Source of the DNA: Synechococcus sp. CS-1329
Lineage (GTDB): Bacteria; Cyanobacteriota; Cyanobacteriia; PCC-6307; Cyanobiaceae
Assembly (NCBI RefSeq): GCF_025128055.1
Contig: NZ_JAHLYS010000032.1
Span: 1-64,000 of the forward strand
Direction: 5' to 3'
Length of the DNA stretch: 64,000 nucleotides
The notes under the pieces are model-generated. The model was not told the DNA's origin. It made no database searches and worked only from the letters and a program-made list of their open reading frames with translations. The translations under genes were made by a program, and so were the position numbers. The first letter of the stretch is position 1, and each line of letters opens with the position of its first letter. Positions 14,808 to 23,672 of the stretch are shown piece by piece.

Positions 14808-16538
14808 GTGTCGATCAACGCCGCTGTGCTGCTGGCCGGCGTGCTCCTGTTGCTGGGCATCGCCTCAAGCAAGTTCTCGGCCCGGCTCGGGGTGCCGGTG
14901 CTGGTGTTGTTTCTCAGCGTGGGGATGCTGGCGGGATCGGAGGGCCTGGGCCGCATCTCCTTTGGCAGCTATGGCCTGGCCAGCAGCATCGGCAGCGTGG
15001 CCCTGGCCCTGATCCTCTTCGACGGCGGCCTGCGCACATCGATGGAGGCGGTGCGCCTGGTCTGGCGTCCAGCCCTGGCGCTCTCCACGATCGGCGTGCT
15101 GCTCACCTCACTGCTCACGGGACTGGCGGCGGCCTGGGTGCTGCAGATGCCCCTGCTGCAGGGCTTGCTGCTGGGCAGCATCGTTGGCTCAACCGATGCT
15201 GCGGCCGTGTTTTCGGTGCTGCGCACCAGCGGCCTCAAGTTGCCGGAGCGGCTCACGGCCACCCTCGAGGTGGAGAGCGGCTCGAACGATCCCATGGCGA
15301 TCTTCCTCACGCTCAGCTTGATCGGTGTGATCACGGGCACCACCGAGTCAGCCCAGGAGATGGCGCTGCTGCTGCTGATGCAGATCGGTATCGGCGGCCT
15401 GGTGGGGGTCGGTGTGGGCCGGCTGGCCCCCTGGGCTGTGAACCGGATCAACCTCGACTACCCCGGCCTCTATCCGCTGCTGGTTCTCGCCTTTGGCCTG
15501 GTGGCCTTTGGCCTGGTGGCCTTTGGTCTGGCGGCGGTGCTGGGGGGCAGTGGCTTTCTGGCGGTGTACATCGCCGGCATCGTGCTGGGCAGCAGTTCGA
15601 TCGTGTTTCGTCGTGGGATCTTCTCCTTCCACGACGCCACCGCCTGGCTGGGCCAGATCGTGCTGTTCGTGATGCTCGGGCTGCTGAGTTTTCCCAGCCG
15701 GCTGCTGGCGGTGGCGGGCCAGGGGTTGTTGATCGCCCTGGTGCTGATCGTGGTGGCGCGACCGATGGCGGTGGCCCTGACGACACTGCCCTTTCACTTT
15801 CGCCGGCGCGAACTCACCTTTCTCTCCTGGGTGGGCCTCAAGGGCGCCGTACCGATCACCCTGGCCATCTTCCCACTGCTGGCCGGAGTTCCACAGAGCC
15901 AGCTGATCTTCGATGCCGTGTTTTTTGTGGTGCTGATTTCAGCGATCAGCCAGGGCTGGTCACTGCCGCTGGTGGCCCGCTGGCTGCACATCGGCCGCCC
16001 GGCGGATCCCACTCCGGCGCTGTCGATGGAAATCAACGCCCTGCGTCAGATCGACGGCGAAGTCGTCGACTACACCCTCAAGGCCAAGGCCCAGGTGGCG
16101 GGCCGGCAGCTGCGCGACCTGGCCCTGCCTGACGGCGTGCTGGTCACGTTGATCCTGCGCGGCAAGCACGTGGTGATGCCGAAAGGGAGCACAGCGCTGG
16201 AACCTGGCGACCATGTGTTTGTGGCAATGCGAACCAGTCTTCAGCCCTTGATCGATCGGCTGTTCGATCCCGACCCAGAGCCGCCCTCGCTGCCGGCGAA
16301 TCTGCTGCTGGCGTTTAACGCGACCATCAGCGTGGAGCAGCTGCACCAGTTTTTCGGCTTACCCCTGCCAGGGGAAAGCGGCCCGTCCACCACCAGGCAG
16401 AGCCTCGGCTCCCTCCTGGCCGATGCCGCCCCCTCCCGAGAGGTTCACGTGGGCGCCTTTGACATCCAGGCCGGAGACGATGACGACCATGTGAACGTGC
16501 GCTGTCACACCGAGTGGGCAGCCCTGAAACCCGGCTGA
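14808..16538 (+). CDS. K+/H+ or Na+/H+ antiporter, NhaP2-like (CPA1) with TrkA-C domain
   Basis: 576 residues from a GTG start. The first 390 form a CPA1 antiporter with about twelve helices; the motifs GSIVGSTDAAAVFSVL and LEVESGSNDPMA carry the conserved Asp pair for cation/proton exchange, and LTFLSWVGLKGAVPITLAIFP closes the transport half. Residues about 405-480 resemble a TrkA-C/RCK-C regulatory domain (EVVDYTLKAKAQVAGRQLRDLALPDG). A third C-terminal part of about 95 residues may be a further regulatory module. Residues 228-242 contain a 15-bp tandem DNA repeat (AFGLV AFGLV AFGLA). It likely exports K+ or Na+ for pH and osmotic balance. Confidence 0.88.
   Translation: MSINAAVLLAGVLLLLGIASSKFSARLGVPVLVLFLSVGMLAGSEGLGRISFGSYGLASSIGSVALALILFDGGLRTSMEAVRLVWRPALALSTIGVLLTSLLTGLAAAWVLQMPLLQGLLLGSIVGSTDAAAVFSVLRTSGLKLPERLTATLEVESGSNDPMAIFLTLSLIGVITGTTESAQEMALLLLMQIGIGGLVGVGVGRLAPWAVNRINLDYPGLYPLLVLAFGLVAFGLVAFGLAAVLGGSGFLAVYIAGIVLGSSSIVFRRGIFSFHDATAWLGQIVLFVMLGLLSFPSRLLAVAGQGLLIALVLIVVARPMAVALTTLPFHFRRRELTFLSWVGLKGAVPITLAIFPLLAGVPQSQLIFDAVFFVVLISAISQGWSLPLVARWLHIGRPADPTPALSMEINALRQIDGEVVDYTLKAKAQVAGRQLRDLALPDGVLVTLILRGKHVVMPKGSTALEPGDHVFVAMRTSLQPLIDRLFDPDPEPPSLPANLLLAFNATISVEQLHQFFGLPLPGESGPSTTRQSLGSLLADAAPSREVHVGAFDIQAGDDDDHVNVRCHTEWAALKPG
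15489..15533 (+). repeat. 15-bp in-frame tandem repeat inside the antiporter gene
   Basis: Two exact copies of a 15-bp unit and a third with two changes, encoding AFGLV-AFGLV-AFGLA inside a membrane helix. Unit length keeps the frame, so copy-number change would lengthen or shorten the helix by five residues. Confidence 0.8.
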
Positions 16539-16553
16539 TGCGGGGGTTGGGGA

Positions 16554-17615
16554 TCAGCCCTGAGGCGATTGTGGCGGCGGCAGCTCGCAGCTCTTCTTCG
16601 GCCAGGCCGCCACGAACCGCTCCACCACCAGGCTGGCCTGGGCAGGCTGACCGGGCTCCAGCGACGGCCGGGTGGTGATCAGGCCCTCCACGCCCACCAG
16701 CATCGGTTCACCGGGTTGGCGCCGGGTTCTGAGGTACTGGGCTTCCAAGGCCTTGTAGTCAGCCTCCATCGCCACCGGCAGCCGCTGACCGGTGAGGCAG
16801 AGGCTGATGGAGGCTGAGTCGGCCAGATAGGTGAACAGGCCATTGAGGAAGAGGCGGGGCTCAATCGGCTCGGGCTGACTCAGGCGCGTGATCCGGTCGT
16901 TGTGGTTCGAGCGGATCGGCTCACCCTTGAGATCCAGTTTGCGCAGCGCTCTGCCCCCATCCACCACCTGCAGGAACACCGGCGCCTCGCGTCCACCGCG
17001 CAGCACCAGGCGGCCACTGCCGCGCTCCAGCCTCCAGAGGCCGATGTCGTCGAAGCGGTTGGGTTCCGCCTGGTTCAGATCGGTGAGCCGCAGCTGGTAG
17101 CGGGAGCCGGAGAGCAGATCGAGCTGCCAGCGGATCGGTCCGCCCGCACCGGGCAGATCACCCCGATAGCTGGCGGGCAGTGAGAAGCCGGCGGGCAGCG
17201 AGCTGAGGCGAGGGGCCGGAACGGCCACGAGCTGGAGCTGCAGAGGACCGGTGCTGCCGGCACCGGTGAGCACCGGCACCATCTGATCCGTCGTGAACAG
17301 CAACCGGCCCTGATGGTGGATGGTGGCCCTCACGGTGTAGCGGCGTCCGGGCCGAATGGCGGCATCGTCATAGGTGAGAGCAAAGGGCAGGGGCACCTGT
17401 CCCGCAGGCGACACGACCGTGCGAGCCAGCACCTCAGCGGCGGCATCGGCACGCGACACGTCCTGCAGTTCCACCTTGAGGCTGGCGCCAGCCGGCAGGG
17501 CAATACGTTCGCGATAGCTCGCCGTGCCCTCGATCACTCCGGCCTGGGCCGAAGCCCATGGCCACCAGCCGAGCGGCACCAGAGCCAGCGCCATCACCAC
17601 CTTGGACCATCCCAT
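16554..17615 (-). CDS. Exported YbaY-like plus NlpE-like two-domain protein
   Basis: 353 residues. The start MGWSKVVMALALVPLGWWPWASAQA at 17615 gives a signal peptide with cleavage after AQA; the open frame upstream runs into the tRNA-Ser gene and is not coding. Residues about 28-120 match the YbaY/pilotin-like domain (GTASYRERIALPAGASLKVELQDVS, and RRYTVRATI). Residues about 165-345 resemble the N-terminal domain of NlpE (GRLVLRGGRE, LFLNGLFTYLADSASISLCLTGQRLPVAME, GEPMLVGVEGLI, ending in a conserved Cys). There is no lipobox Cys, so it is probably soluble in the periplasm. The role is likely envelope stress or adhesion sensing, by family only. Confidence 0.75.
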   Translation of the reverse strand: MGWSKVVMALALVPLGWWPWASAQAGVIEGTASYRERIALPAGASLKVELQDVSRADAAAEVLARTVVSPAGQVPLPFALTYDDAAIRPGRRYTVRATIHHQGRLLFTTDQMVPVLTGAGSTGPLQLQLVAVPAPRLSSLPAGFSLPASYRGDLPGAGGPIRWQLDLLSGSRYQLRLTDLNQAEPNRFDDIGLWRLERGSGRLVLRGGREAPVFLQVVDGGRALRKLDLKGEPIRSNHNDRITRLSQPEPIEPRLFLNGLFTYLADSASISLCLTGQRLPVAMEADYKALEAQYLRTRRQPGEPMLVGVEGLITTRPSLEPGQPAQASLVVERFVAAWPKKSCELPPPQSPQG

Positions 17616-17777
17616 CGGGACCCCCTCAACGACCGGTCTCGACCCATGCTGACAGCCGTAGAAGCAGCGACGAATCAACCCGTCAGCAGGGCCGTGGATC
17701 TTCAGCTGTAGTCCGTAGCGATCCAGAGCTCCAGCAAGGCCGGGATCAGCCTGGGCTCTCCGGGGATGTGCCAGAAA

Positions 17778-17862
17778 CGGAGAGGGTGGGATTCGAACCC
17801 ACGGAAGGTTTCCCTTCAAACGATTTCGAGTCGTTCGCTTTCGACCACTCAGCCACCTCTCC
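17778..17862 (-). tRNA. trnS-CGA: tRNA-Ser (anticodon CGA)
   Basis: An 85-base cloverleaf on the minus strand: acceptor GGAGAGG pairing with CCTCTCC, D arm TGGCTGAGTGG, anticodon stem AACGA/TCGTT with loop CTCGAAA (anticodon CGA, reading UCG), a long variable arm typical of serine tRNAs, and T arm GGTTCGAATCC. The discriminator is G, as required for seryl-tRNA synthetase. CCA is not encoded. Confidence 0.96.
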
Positions 17863-18263
17863 AGGGTCAACCACCGGTGCCCGCGGACATCGAGGGTTCA
17901 GCCAACCGCCACTTTACGGAGCCGCCGGTCGGGGCCGAAGCCTGGAGACCCGAAGATCTCAGCGGCCAGACGATCAGCGTCGATATGGGCGGGACGAGTG
18001 ACGGTTGCAGGTGGACGTGGAGATGACACCCGCGTCCCAACGGTCGGGCAAGCGAACAAAGGCCCGGCAGAAGCCAGCCACAGCATGACGGGAAATCTTC
18101 ATGAATCGTTATTGCAAGGACATGCCCAGTGACGATAGGCCAATCCGCAGGGCGAAGACGTGAAAAACGCAAACGGACAATCACCCAGATTCCCTATCTG
18201 AACGCGTGACTAGCCTTGACTCAGAGAGGTGCCGGTACAGATGCCACGAACTTTCACCCAAAC
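17863..18263. other. Gene-free stretch 5' of tRNA-Ser
   Basis: No supportable gene. The part nearest the tRNA must contain its promoter on the minus strand. The rest becomes A/T-richer toward the small exported protein gene. Short open frames here read as arginine-, cysteine- or proline-rich translations without recognisable domains. Confidence 0.5.
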
Positions 18264-18518
18264 ATGTCGATTGCCTCGCTGATGGCGCTGGCCGTCATGC
18301 GCTTCACCATGCTGATTCCATTGACTGGCCCAGCCATGGCCATCACACCTCTTCCTCACCCCATCGCATTCGCCACCATGTCAAGCAAAATGGACGCCGC
18401 CTCCAAAGACGCAGAAGGCAAGGCCAAGCAGGTTCAAGCTTCTGCCATGAACACAGCAGAGAGCTTGAAGAAAGGCGCACAATCGGTCGCCAAGGATATT
18501 CGTGATGCCGCCGGATAG
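18264..18518 (+). CDS. Small exported protein with LEA/CsbD-like helical tail
   Basis: 84 residues from the ATG at 18264. Residues 1-26 (SLMALAVMRFTMLIPLTGPAMA) look like a signal peptide. The mature part (about 27-84) is Lys/Ala/Asp/Ser-rich with heptad-like spacing (SSKMDAASKDAEGKAKQVQASA, SLKKGAQSVAKDIRDAAG), as in LEA-like or CsbD-like stress proteins. I do not claim a family. A more A/T-rich codon use than its neighbours places it with the adjacent accessory block. Frames can be extended 16 codons upstream, but the chosen start puts the signal peptide at the N terminus. Confidence 0.5.
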   Translation: MSIASLMALAVMRFTMLIPLTGPAMAITPLPHPIAFATMSSKMDAASKDAEGKAKQVQASAMNTAESLKKGAQSVAKDIRDAAG

Positions 18519-18640
18519 GTGGCAGATGATCTCAGCTGAATCACATTCCTCCAACCCTCCTGCTGATCAGTACACTGAGTGCTATCTTGGTACGCATGAT
18601 CAGCGGGCGTCGACTCTGATCATTCGATGAATCTGATCCC

Positions 18641-19042
18641 ATGAGTCCATACTTCGTTGTTGACACAGAGAAATCGTTCGAGCAGGCAAGCAACGATCTT
18701 CAAGTCGCTGTAGCAGCCCATGGGTTCGGCGTTCTGACGGTGCTTGATCTTGGCGAGAGCCTGCGAAGCAAGGGCATCAACTTCTCCGATAACTGTCGAG
18801 TCTTTGAGGTCTGCAACCCGAAGCAAGCCGCCAAGGTGCTGATGACCGACATGAAGCTGACTATGGCCCTGCCCTGCCGGATCTCCGTCTATACCGAGGC
18901 TGGCCAGACCCGGATCGGCATGATCCGGCCCGAGGGCATGTTGCTCAACCTCTCCTCGGAACCAGACCTGGCGGAGGTGGCACGGGAGGTCGAATCCTCC
19001 GCCACAGCCATCATCCAGGCAGCAGCGTCCCACAGCACCTGA
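18641..19042 (+). CDS. DUF302-domain protein
   Basis: 133 residues matching the DUF302 fold: a two-strand start (YFVVDTEKSFEQASNDLQVAVAAHGFGVLTVLDLGESL), then CRVFEVCNPKQAAKVL, a DMKLTMALPCRISVYTEAGQTRIGMIRP strand group and a helical end. Residues VEVCNP and ALPCRI carry the conserved cysteines. The molecular function is unknown; in bacteria such genes are often near transporters or sulfur/metal-stress genes. It is 42 bases upstream of the proton ATPase gene with a hairpin at the junction, so the two are probably one transcription unit. Confidence 0.85.
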   Translation: MSPYFVVDTEKSFEQASNDLQVAVAAHGFGVLTVLDLGESLRSKGINFSDNCRVFEVCNPKQAAKVLMTDMKLTMALPCRISVYTEAGQTRIGMIRPEGMLLNLSSEPDLAEVAREVESSATAIIQAAASHST

Positions 19043-19065
19043 GGATGCTGTGGGACGCTGCTGCC
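19018..19065 (+). promoter_or_regulatory. Perfect 20-bp hairpin spanning the DUF302 stop codon
   Basis: Arms 19018-19037 and 19046-19065 are exact complements, separated by an 8-base loop that contains the DUF302 stop codon. The left arm is coding (QAAASHS). No T run follows, so it may slow or stabilise the mRNA rather than end it; a partial terminator or attenuator before the ATPase is possible. The ATPase ribosome-binding site lies 12 bases after the stem. Confidence 0.8.
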
Positions 19066-19084
19066 GTAGCCCCAGGGAAGGACC

Positions 19085-21553
19085 ATGAATCCAGCAGATC
19101 AACGCCCTGGGCTGAATGGGATATTGGACGATCTGAACATTCAGCAACTGCAGGACAAGCTGAAGTCTTCAGCGGAAGGGCTCAGCCAGAGTGAGGCTGT
19201 GCGGCGCTTGACAGAGTATGGCAGAAACGAGCTTGCCGACAAGAAGACGAATCAGATTCTGAAGTTTTTTACCTATTTCTGGGGTCCAATTCCCTGGATG
19301 ATTGAAGCAGCCGTAATTCTTTCTGCGCTGGCCCAGCATTGGCCCGACTTCGCCATCATCCTGGTGCTGCTGCTTGCCAACGCCGTGGTTGGTTTCTGGG
19401 AAGAGCACCAGGCTGGCAATGCCATCGCTGCACTGAAAGCCAAGCTAGCCATGAAGGCACAGGTCAAACGCGATGGCCAGTGGACCACTGTGGAGTCACG
19501 CGAACTGGTGCCCGGCGACGTGATCCATGTCCGCCTCGGTGACATCGTGCCGGCGGATGCGCGGCTGCTGGATGGTGATCCGCTGCAAGTGGATCAGTCG
19601 GCCCTGACGGGTGAATCGTTGCCGGCCACGCGCCGATGCGGTGAAGCACTGTTCTCGGGATCGATCATTCGCCGGGGTGAGATCGATGCGATGGTCTATG
19701 CCACAGGCGCGAACACGTTCTTCGGCAAAACAGCGGAGTTGGTGCAGGTTGCTCACAGCGTCAGCCATTTCCAACAAGCCGTTCTGAAGATCGGAAATGT
19801 GCTGATCCTCCTGGCGCTTGCGTTAGTCACGGTGATCATTGCCGTGGCGCTGCTGCGCGGCGACCCCCTGCTCACCACTCTTCAGTTTGCCCTGGTGTTG
19901 ACCGTTGCCGCGATTCCCGTGGCGATGCCCACGGTGCTCTCAGTGACCATGGCTGTGGGGGCACGCCAGTTGACGAGAAAAGGGGCCATCGTGACGCGGT
20001 TGGCGGCGATCGAGGAATTGGCTGGAGTGGATGTGCTCTGCTCGGACAAAACCGGCACACTGACCCAAAACACTCTGACACTTGGCGATCCCTTCAGCGT
20101 GGATTCATCGGGCGATGACAGTGGTCAGGGTCGGGTGATCTTTGCTGCAGCCCTGGCGTCGCGAGCTGACAACAAGGATCCGATCGACCGGGCTGTGCTT
20201 GACGGCCTGAGTGATGGCCAGAGCCTTGATGGCTACCAAGTGGTTCATTTCCAGCCCTTTGACCCGGTGCATAAGCGAACCGAAGCCACCGTCAGGGGAC
20301 TGGACGGACTGGACTTCAAGGTCACTAAGGGTGCTCCGCAAGTGATTGTGGCGTTGTCGGCCAATGGTGCCCAGGTGAAGACCGCCGTCGAGAGCGCGAT
20401 CAACGGGTTTGCTGCCCGGGGCTTTCGCTCCCTGGGAGTGGCCCGCATGGATGCAGAAGACCACTGGCAGTTTCTTGGTGTCTTGCCCCTGTTTGATCCT
20501 CCCCGCGAGGAAGCCAAAACGACCATCGCAACAGCTCGCGAGATGGGCGTGAAGGTCAAGATGGTGACAGGTGATCAATTACCGATCGCTCAGGAAACAG
20601 CCAAGAAACTGGGGATGGGCTCTTTGATCCTCGATGCCAGTGGCTTCGGGACCACGACGACCCAGCCGTCGGAGCTGTTGGCGGAGTCCATCGAGAAGGC
20701 GGATGGCTTTGCCCAGGTGTTTCCTGAGCACAAGTATCAGATTGTGGATGTCCTCCAGCGGCACGGCCACATCGTCGGCATGACCGGGGATGGGGTCAAT
20801 GATGCTCCAGCGCTGAAAAAGGCAGACTGCGGCATCGCCGTTGCGGAGGCAACGGATGCGGCGCGTAGCGCGGCCTCCATCGTCTTGATGGAGCCGGGTC
20901 TATCCGTGATCATTCATGCGATCAAGACAAGTCGCAAAATCTTCCAACGAATGAACAGCTATGCGATCTATCGCATAGCTGAAACGCTGCGCGTCTTACT
21001 GTTCATGGCAGGGTCGATTCTGGCCTTCAACTTCTACCCGGTGACAGCGGCCATGATCGTGATGCTGGCGCTGCTCAATGATGGCGCCATCCTATCAATC
21101 GCTTATGACAATGTGCATTATAACAACGAACCAGAGCGCTGGAACATGCGTGTCGTAATGGGAGTTGCCGGCGTACTGGGCGTCATCGGAGTTATCTCAG
21201 CATTTGGCTTGTTTCTTCTCGGAGAACGCATCTTCCAGCTGGACCGCTCTCATATTCAGACATTGATGTATCTGAAGCTCTCCGTGGCAGGCCATCTGAC
21301 CATCTTCCTGACACGGACCCGTGGGCCCTTCTGGTCGATACGGCCATCACGGGTTCTGCTGTTGGCGGTCTGCGGAACGCAACTGCTGGCGACCTTGATC
21401 GCGGTCTACGGGTGGTTCATGCCCCCGCTGGGATGGGGTTGGGCCCTATTTGTCTGGGGTTATGCCCTGGCCTGGTTCCTGATCAACGACCGACTGAAAG
21501 TCTTGACCTACTGGATCCTGCAGCCGAAGCGAGCCGATGGCGGGAATCCCTAG
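19085..21553 (+). CDS. P3A-type plasma-membrane proton-exporting ATPase
   Basis: 822 residues, typical of archaeal and bacterial P3A pumps. Order: cation-ATPase N domain (LSQSEAVRRLTEYGRNEL), actuator loop with ALTGESLPATR, phosphorylation site VLCSDKTGTLTQNT (Asp is phosphorylated), nucleotide-binding KVTKGAPQVI, hinge MVTGDQLPIAQETA and MTGDGVNDAPALKKADCGIAVAEATDAA, then several C-terminal helices. The short C terminus lacks the long regulatory tail of plant enzymes. It would export H+ using ATP, helping pH homeostasis. Codon use is less G/C-biased than in neighbours, which fits lateral acquisition together with the DUF302 gene. Its stop overlaps that of comEC by 4 bases. Confidence 0.92.
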   Translation: MNPADQRPGLNGILDDLNIQQLQDKLKSSAEGLSQSEAVRRLTEYGRNELADKKTNQILKFFTYFWGPIPWMIEAAVILSALAQHWPDFAIILVLLLANAVVGFWEEHQAGNAIAALKAKLAMKAQVKRDGQWTTVESRELVPGDVIHVRLGDIVPADARLLDGDPLQVDQSALTGESLPATRRCGEALFSGSIIRRGEIDAMVYATGANTFFGKTAELVQVAHSVSHFQQAVLKIGNVLILLALALVTVIIAVALLRGDPLLTTLQFALVLTVAAIPVAMPTVLSVTMAVGARQLTRKGAIVTRLAAIEELAGVDVLCSDKTGTLTQNTLTLGDPFSVDSSGDDSGQGRVIFAAALASRADNKDPIDRAVLDGLSDGQSLDGYQVVHFQPFDPVHKRTEATVRGLDGLDFKVTKGAPQVIVALSANGAQVKTAVESAINGFAARGFRSLGVARMDAEDHWQFLGVLPLFDPPREEAKTTIATAREMGVKVKMVTGDQLPIAQETAKKLGMGSLILDASGFGTTTTQPSELLAESIEKADGFAQVFPEHKYQIVDVLQRHGHIVGMTGDGVNDAPALKKADCGIAVAEATDAARSAASIVLMEPGLSVIIHAIKTSRKIFQRMNSYAIYRIAETLRVLLFMAGSILAFNFYPVTAAMIVMLALLNDGAILSIAYDNVHYNNEPERWNMRVVMGVAGVLGVIGVISAFGLFLLGERIFQLDRSHIQTLMYLKLSVAGHLTIFLTRTRGPFWSIRPSRVLLLAVCGTQLLATLIAVYGWFMPPLGWGWALFVWGYALAWFLINDRLKVLTYWILQPKRADGGNP

Positions 21554-23622
21554 CCGGCAGCCCCCTGCAGCGAACCATTGGTACCGCTGGCGCTCCAGCC
21601 CGGGGGCAACCCGGGGGGTGGACCACCGCTGAGCCACACCCGCCGGGGCGCAGAAGCCTTGAGGATCTCCTGCTGCCGGCGGCTGGGGGAGAAGCCCAGC
21701 CAGATCCCCCCCACCGGTTCACGGTGGGTTGGGCCCTGGTGGCTCCAGGCCTCAAGCGACTGGGGGTCGGGCAGCAGCCACCAGCGGTGGCGGCCGATGC
21801 CGAGGGCCAGGGCCTGGCTGTCGCCGCTGAGGGGAGCAAGGCTGAGGCCGGGGCTTTCCAGGCGCTGGCCCGGCTGCAGGCTGCTCCGGCCATCGCTGCT
21901 GGAAACCAGCAAGGAAGTCTGGGCGCTCCAGCAGGCCGGATCATCCGGGGCGACCGGATCGAGCAGGGTGATCCAGTCGTAACGCTCCAGGCCCAGGCCG
22001 CTCGCGAGCCTGCGGGCATCGGAGCAGCTGAGGCCATCGCCCTTGCCACTGACCAGCCCACCGCGGCCCCCGTGGCGAGCCACCAGCAGATCGCCGCTCC
22101 AGCGGTGCACCAGCAGCAGCGCATCGCCGCTCAGCAGGGCCAGGTGCAGGGCCAGCACCAGCGCCAGCCCCGCCGCCCCCAGCCGCCGCGGCCAGGCCCC
22201 CGTGCCCGGCAACAACCAGGGCAGCAGCGAGAGACCGAAGAGCAGCACCAGCAGAGGGACGGGCCGCCCCAGCTGCCACTGGGCCATGGGCAGGGCCGCG
22301 ATGGTGCGGGTGATCGCCAGCAGCAGACCGCTCAGGGGCAGCAGCGGCCAGGCCAGCAGGGGCACCAGCGGCGGCAGCAGCACCGTCGAGAGGGCCAGCG
22401 CCATGGCACCGAGGGTGAGCGGGCTGAGCAGCGGCGCCACCAGCAGATTGGCCGGCACCGCATAGAGGGGCACGATGCCGAAGTGGTGCAACTGCAGCGG
22501 CAGGGTCCAGAGCGAGGCGGCCACCGGCACCGCCAGCCCCGCCGCCGCCCAGCCCGGCAAACGCCCCGCCAGGGTCGACTCCAGGGGGCGGGCGGTGAGG
22601 ATCAGCCCGGCGGTGGCCGCCACCGAGAGCTGGAAGCCCACGTCCTGGAGCCACCAGGGCTGCACCAGCAGCATCAGCAACACGCTCAGCAGCAGCACCC
22701 CCAGGGGCCGGCTGCGGCCACCGCTCTCCAGCACCGCGAAGGCCACGCCACCCATCAGCACCGCCCGCACCACCGAGGGCTGGGGGCCCGCCAGCAGCAG
22801 GAACAGCAGCATCGCCCCCAGGGCCAGGCCGCAGCGGGGCAGTCGCGGCAGCCGCCGCCCCAGGGCCATCACGGCACCGAGCAGCACCGAGAGGTGGAAG
22901 CCGGAGGCGGCCAGGGCATGGGAGAGCCCGGCGGCGCGGAAGCTGGCGCCCACATCCGCCGGCAGGGGCACCACGGCACTGCCGAGCACGAGGGCCGCCA
23001 GGATTCCTCCCCGGCGCTCGCCGCCCTGCTGGATCAGGCTGGCGGCCATGCGGCGGCGCAGGTCGGCGATGGGGGTGGCCGGGCGCGCCAGCACCGTCAG
23101 GTCGGTGCTGGCCGCCAGGCGCAGCTGGCTCCAGATGCCGCGGCGGGCCAGCCGCTCCGCCGCACCACTCAGCAGCGGATGGGGCCCTGTGGCCGGCCGC
23201 CGCAGGGTTCCGCGGGCCTCCACCAGCCAGCCCTGGCGCAGGGGCGGGCAGGGCTCCATCAACAGCTCCGTGGTGCCGCCCGCCGTGCGCAGGGGCACCG
23301 AGCAGCCCCCCGCATCGCCGCGCAGGCGGGGATCACGGCTGAGCTCACCGCGCAGCACCAGCTCCTGCCCGCCCGCGCCCTGCAGCTGCCGCACCGGATC
23401 CAGGGGGCCAGGCTGGGGCTGACGCCAGAGCGCCCAGAGCAGCAGCGACGGGGCGATCAGCAGCAGCGTCAGCGCCGGCAGCGGCCGTGCCCCCAGCCGC
23501 CGTGCCCGCCACCAGCCGGCGGCGCCCAGCAGCAGCAGCAGAGCCAGGCGGGGCGCGGCGGCCAGGGGCACGGTGCCCAGGGCCAGCCCCGCCAGGGCCA
23601 ACGACACCACCAGAAAGGGCAT
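21550..23622 (-). CDS. comEC: DNA uptake channel protein ComEC/Rec2
   Basis: 690 residues. An N-terminal membrane segment is followed by the DUF4131-like extracytoplasmic domain (VLRGELSRDPRLRGD). The competence domain has about ten helices and the motif SHALAASGFHLSVLLGA, with LLLAGPQPSVVRAVLMGG and WLQDVGFQLSVAATAGLIL. The C-terminal third (about 480-690) is the beta-lactamase-like portion, here with GDALLLVHRWSGDLLV, but the classic metal-binding HxHxDH motif is not seen. ComEC carries single-stranded DNA across the cytoplasmic membrane during transformation. With the pilin and pseudopilin genes at 34.7-40.7 kb it suggests that natural competence may be present. Confidence 0.9.
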   Translation of the reverse strand: MPFLVVSLALAGLALGTVPLAAAPRLALLLLLGAAGWWRARRLGARPLPALTLLLIAPSLLLWALWRQPQPGPLDPVRQLQGAGGQELVLRGELSRDPRLRGDAGGCSVPLRTAGGTTELLMEPCPPLRQGWLVEARGTLRRPATGPHPLLSGAAERLARRGIWSQLRLAASTDLTVLARPATPIADLRRRMAASLIQQGGERRGGILAALVLGSAVVPLPADVGASFRAAGLSHALAASGFHLSVLLGAVMALGRRLPRLPRCGLALGAMLLFLLLAGPQPSVVRAVLMGGVAFAVLESGGRSRPLGVLLLSVLLMLLVQPWWLQDVGFQLSVAATAGLILTARPLESTLAGRLPGWAAAGLAVPVAASLWTLPLQLHHFGIVPLYAVPANLLVAPLLSPLTLGAMALALSTVLLPPLVPLLAWPLLPLSGLLLAITRTIAALPMAQWQLGRPVPLLVLLFGLSLLPWLLPGTGAWPRRLGAAGLALVLALHLALLSGDALLLVHRWSGDLLVARHGGRGGLVSGKGDGLSCSDARRLASGLGLERYDWITLLDPVAPDDPACWSAQTSLLVSSSDGRSSLQPGQRLESPGLSLAPLSGDSQALALGIGRHRWWLLPDPQSLEAWSHQGPTHREPVGGIWLGFSPSRRQQEILKASAPRRVWLSGGPPPGLPPGWSASGTNGSLQGAAG

Positions 23623-23672
23623 GGAACCACCACCAACCCCGCCAGGGTTCCCCCCTCAGGGGCCCCTGGTCG

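Noticed and set aside
16554-17870. 438-residue version of the YbaY/NlpE-like gene
   Set aside because: The first 85 residues are the complement of tRNA-Ser and non-coding DNA; a normal signal peptide begins at 17615.
17766-18026. Plus-strand frame with LSGQTISVDMGG, resembling the end of a short-chain dehydrogenase
   Set aside because: Only about ten residues resemble the family, it crosses the tRNA-Ser gene and nothing upstream supports a dehydrogenase.
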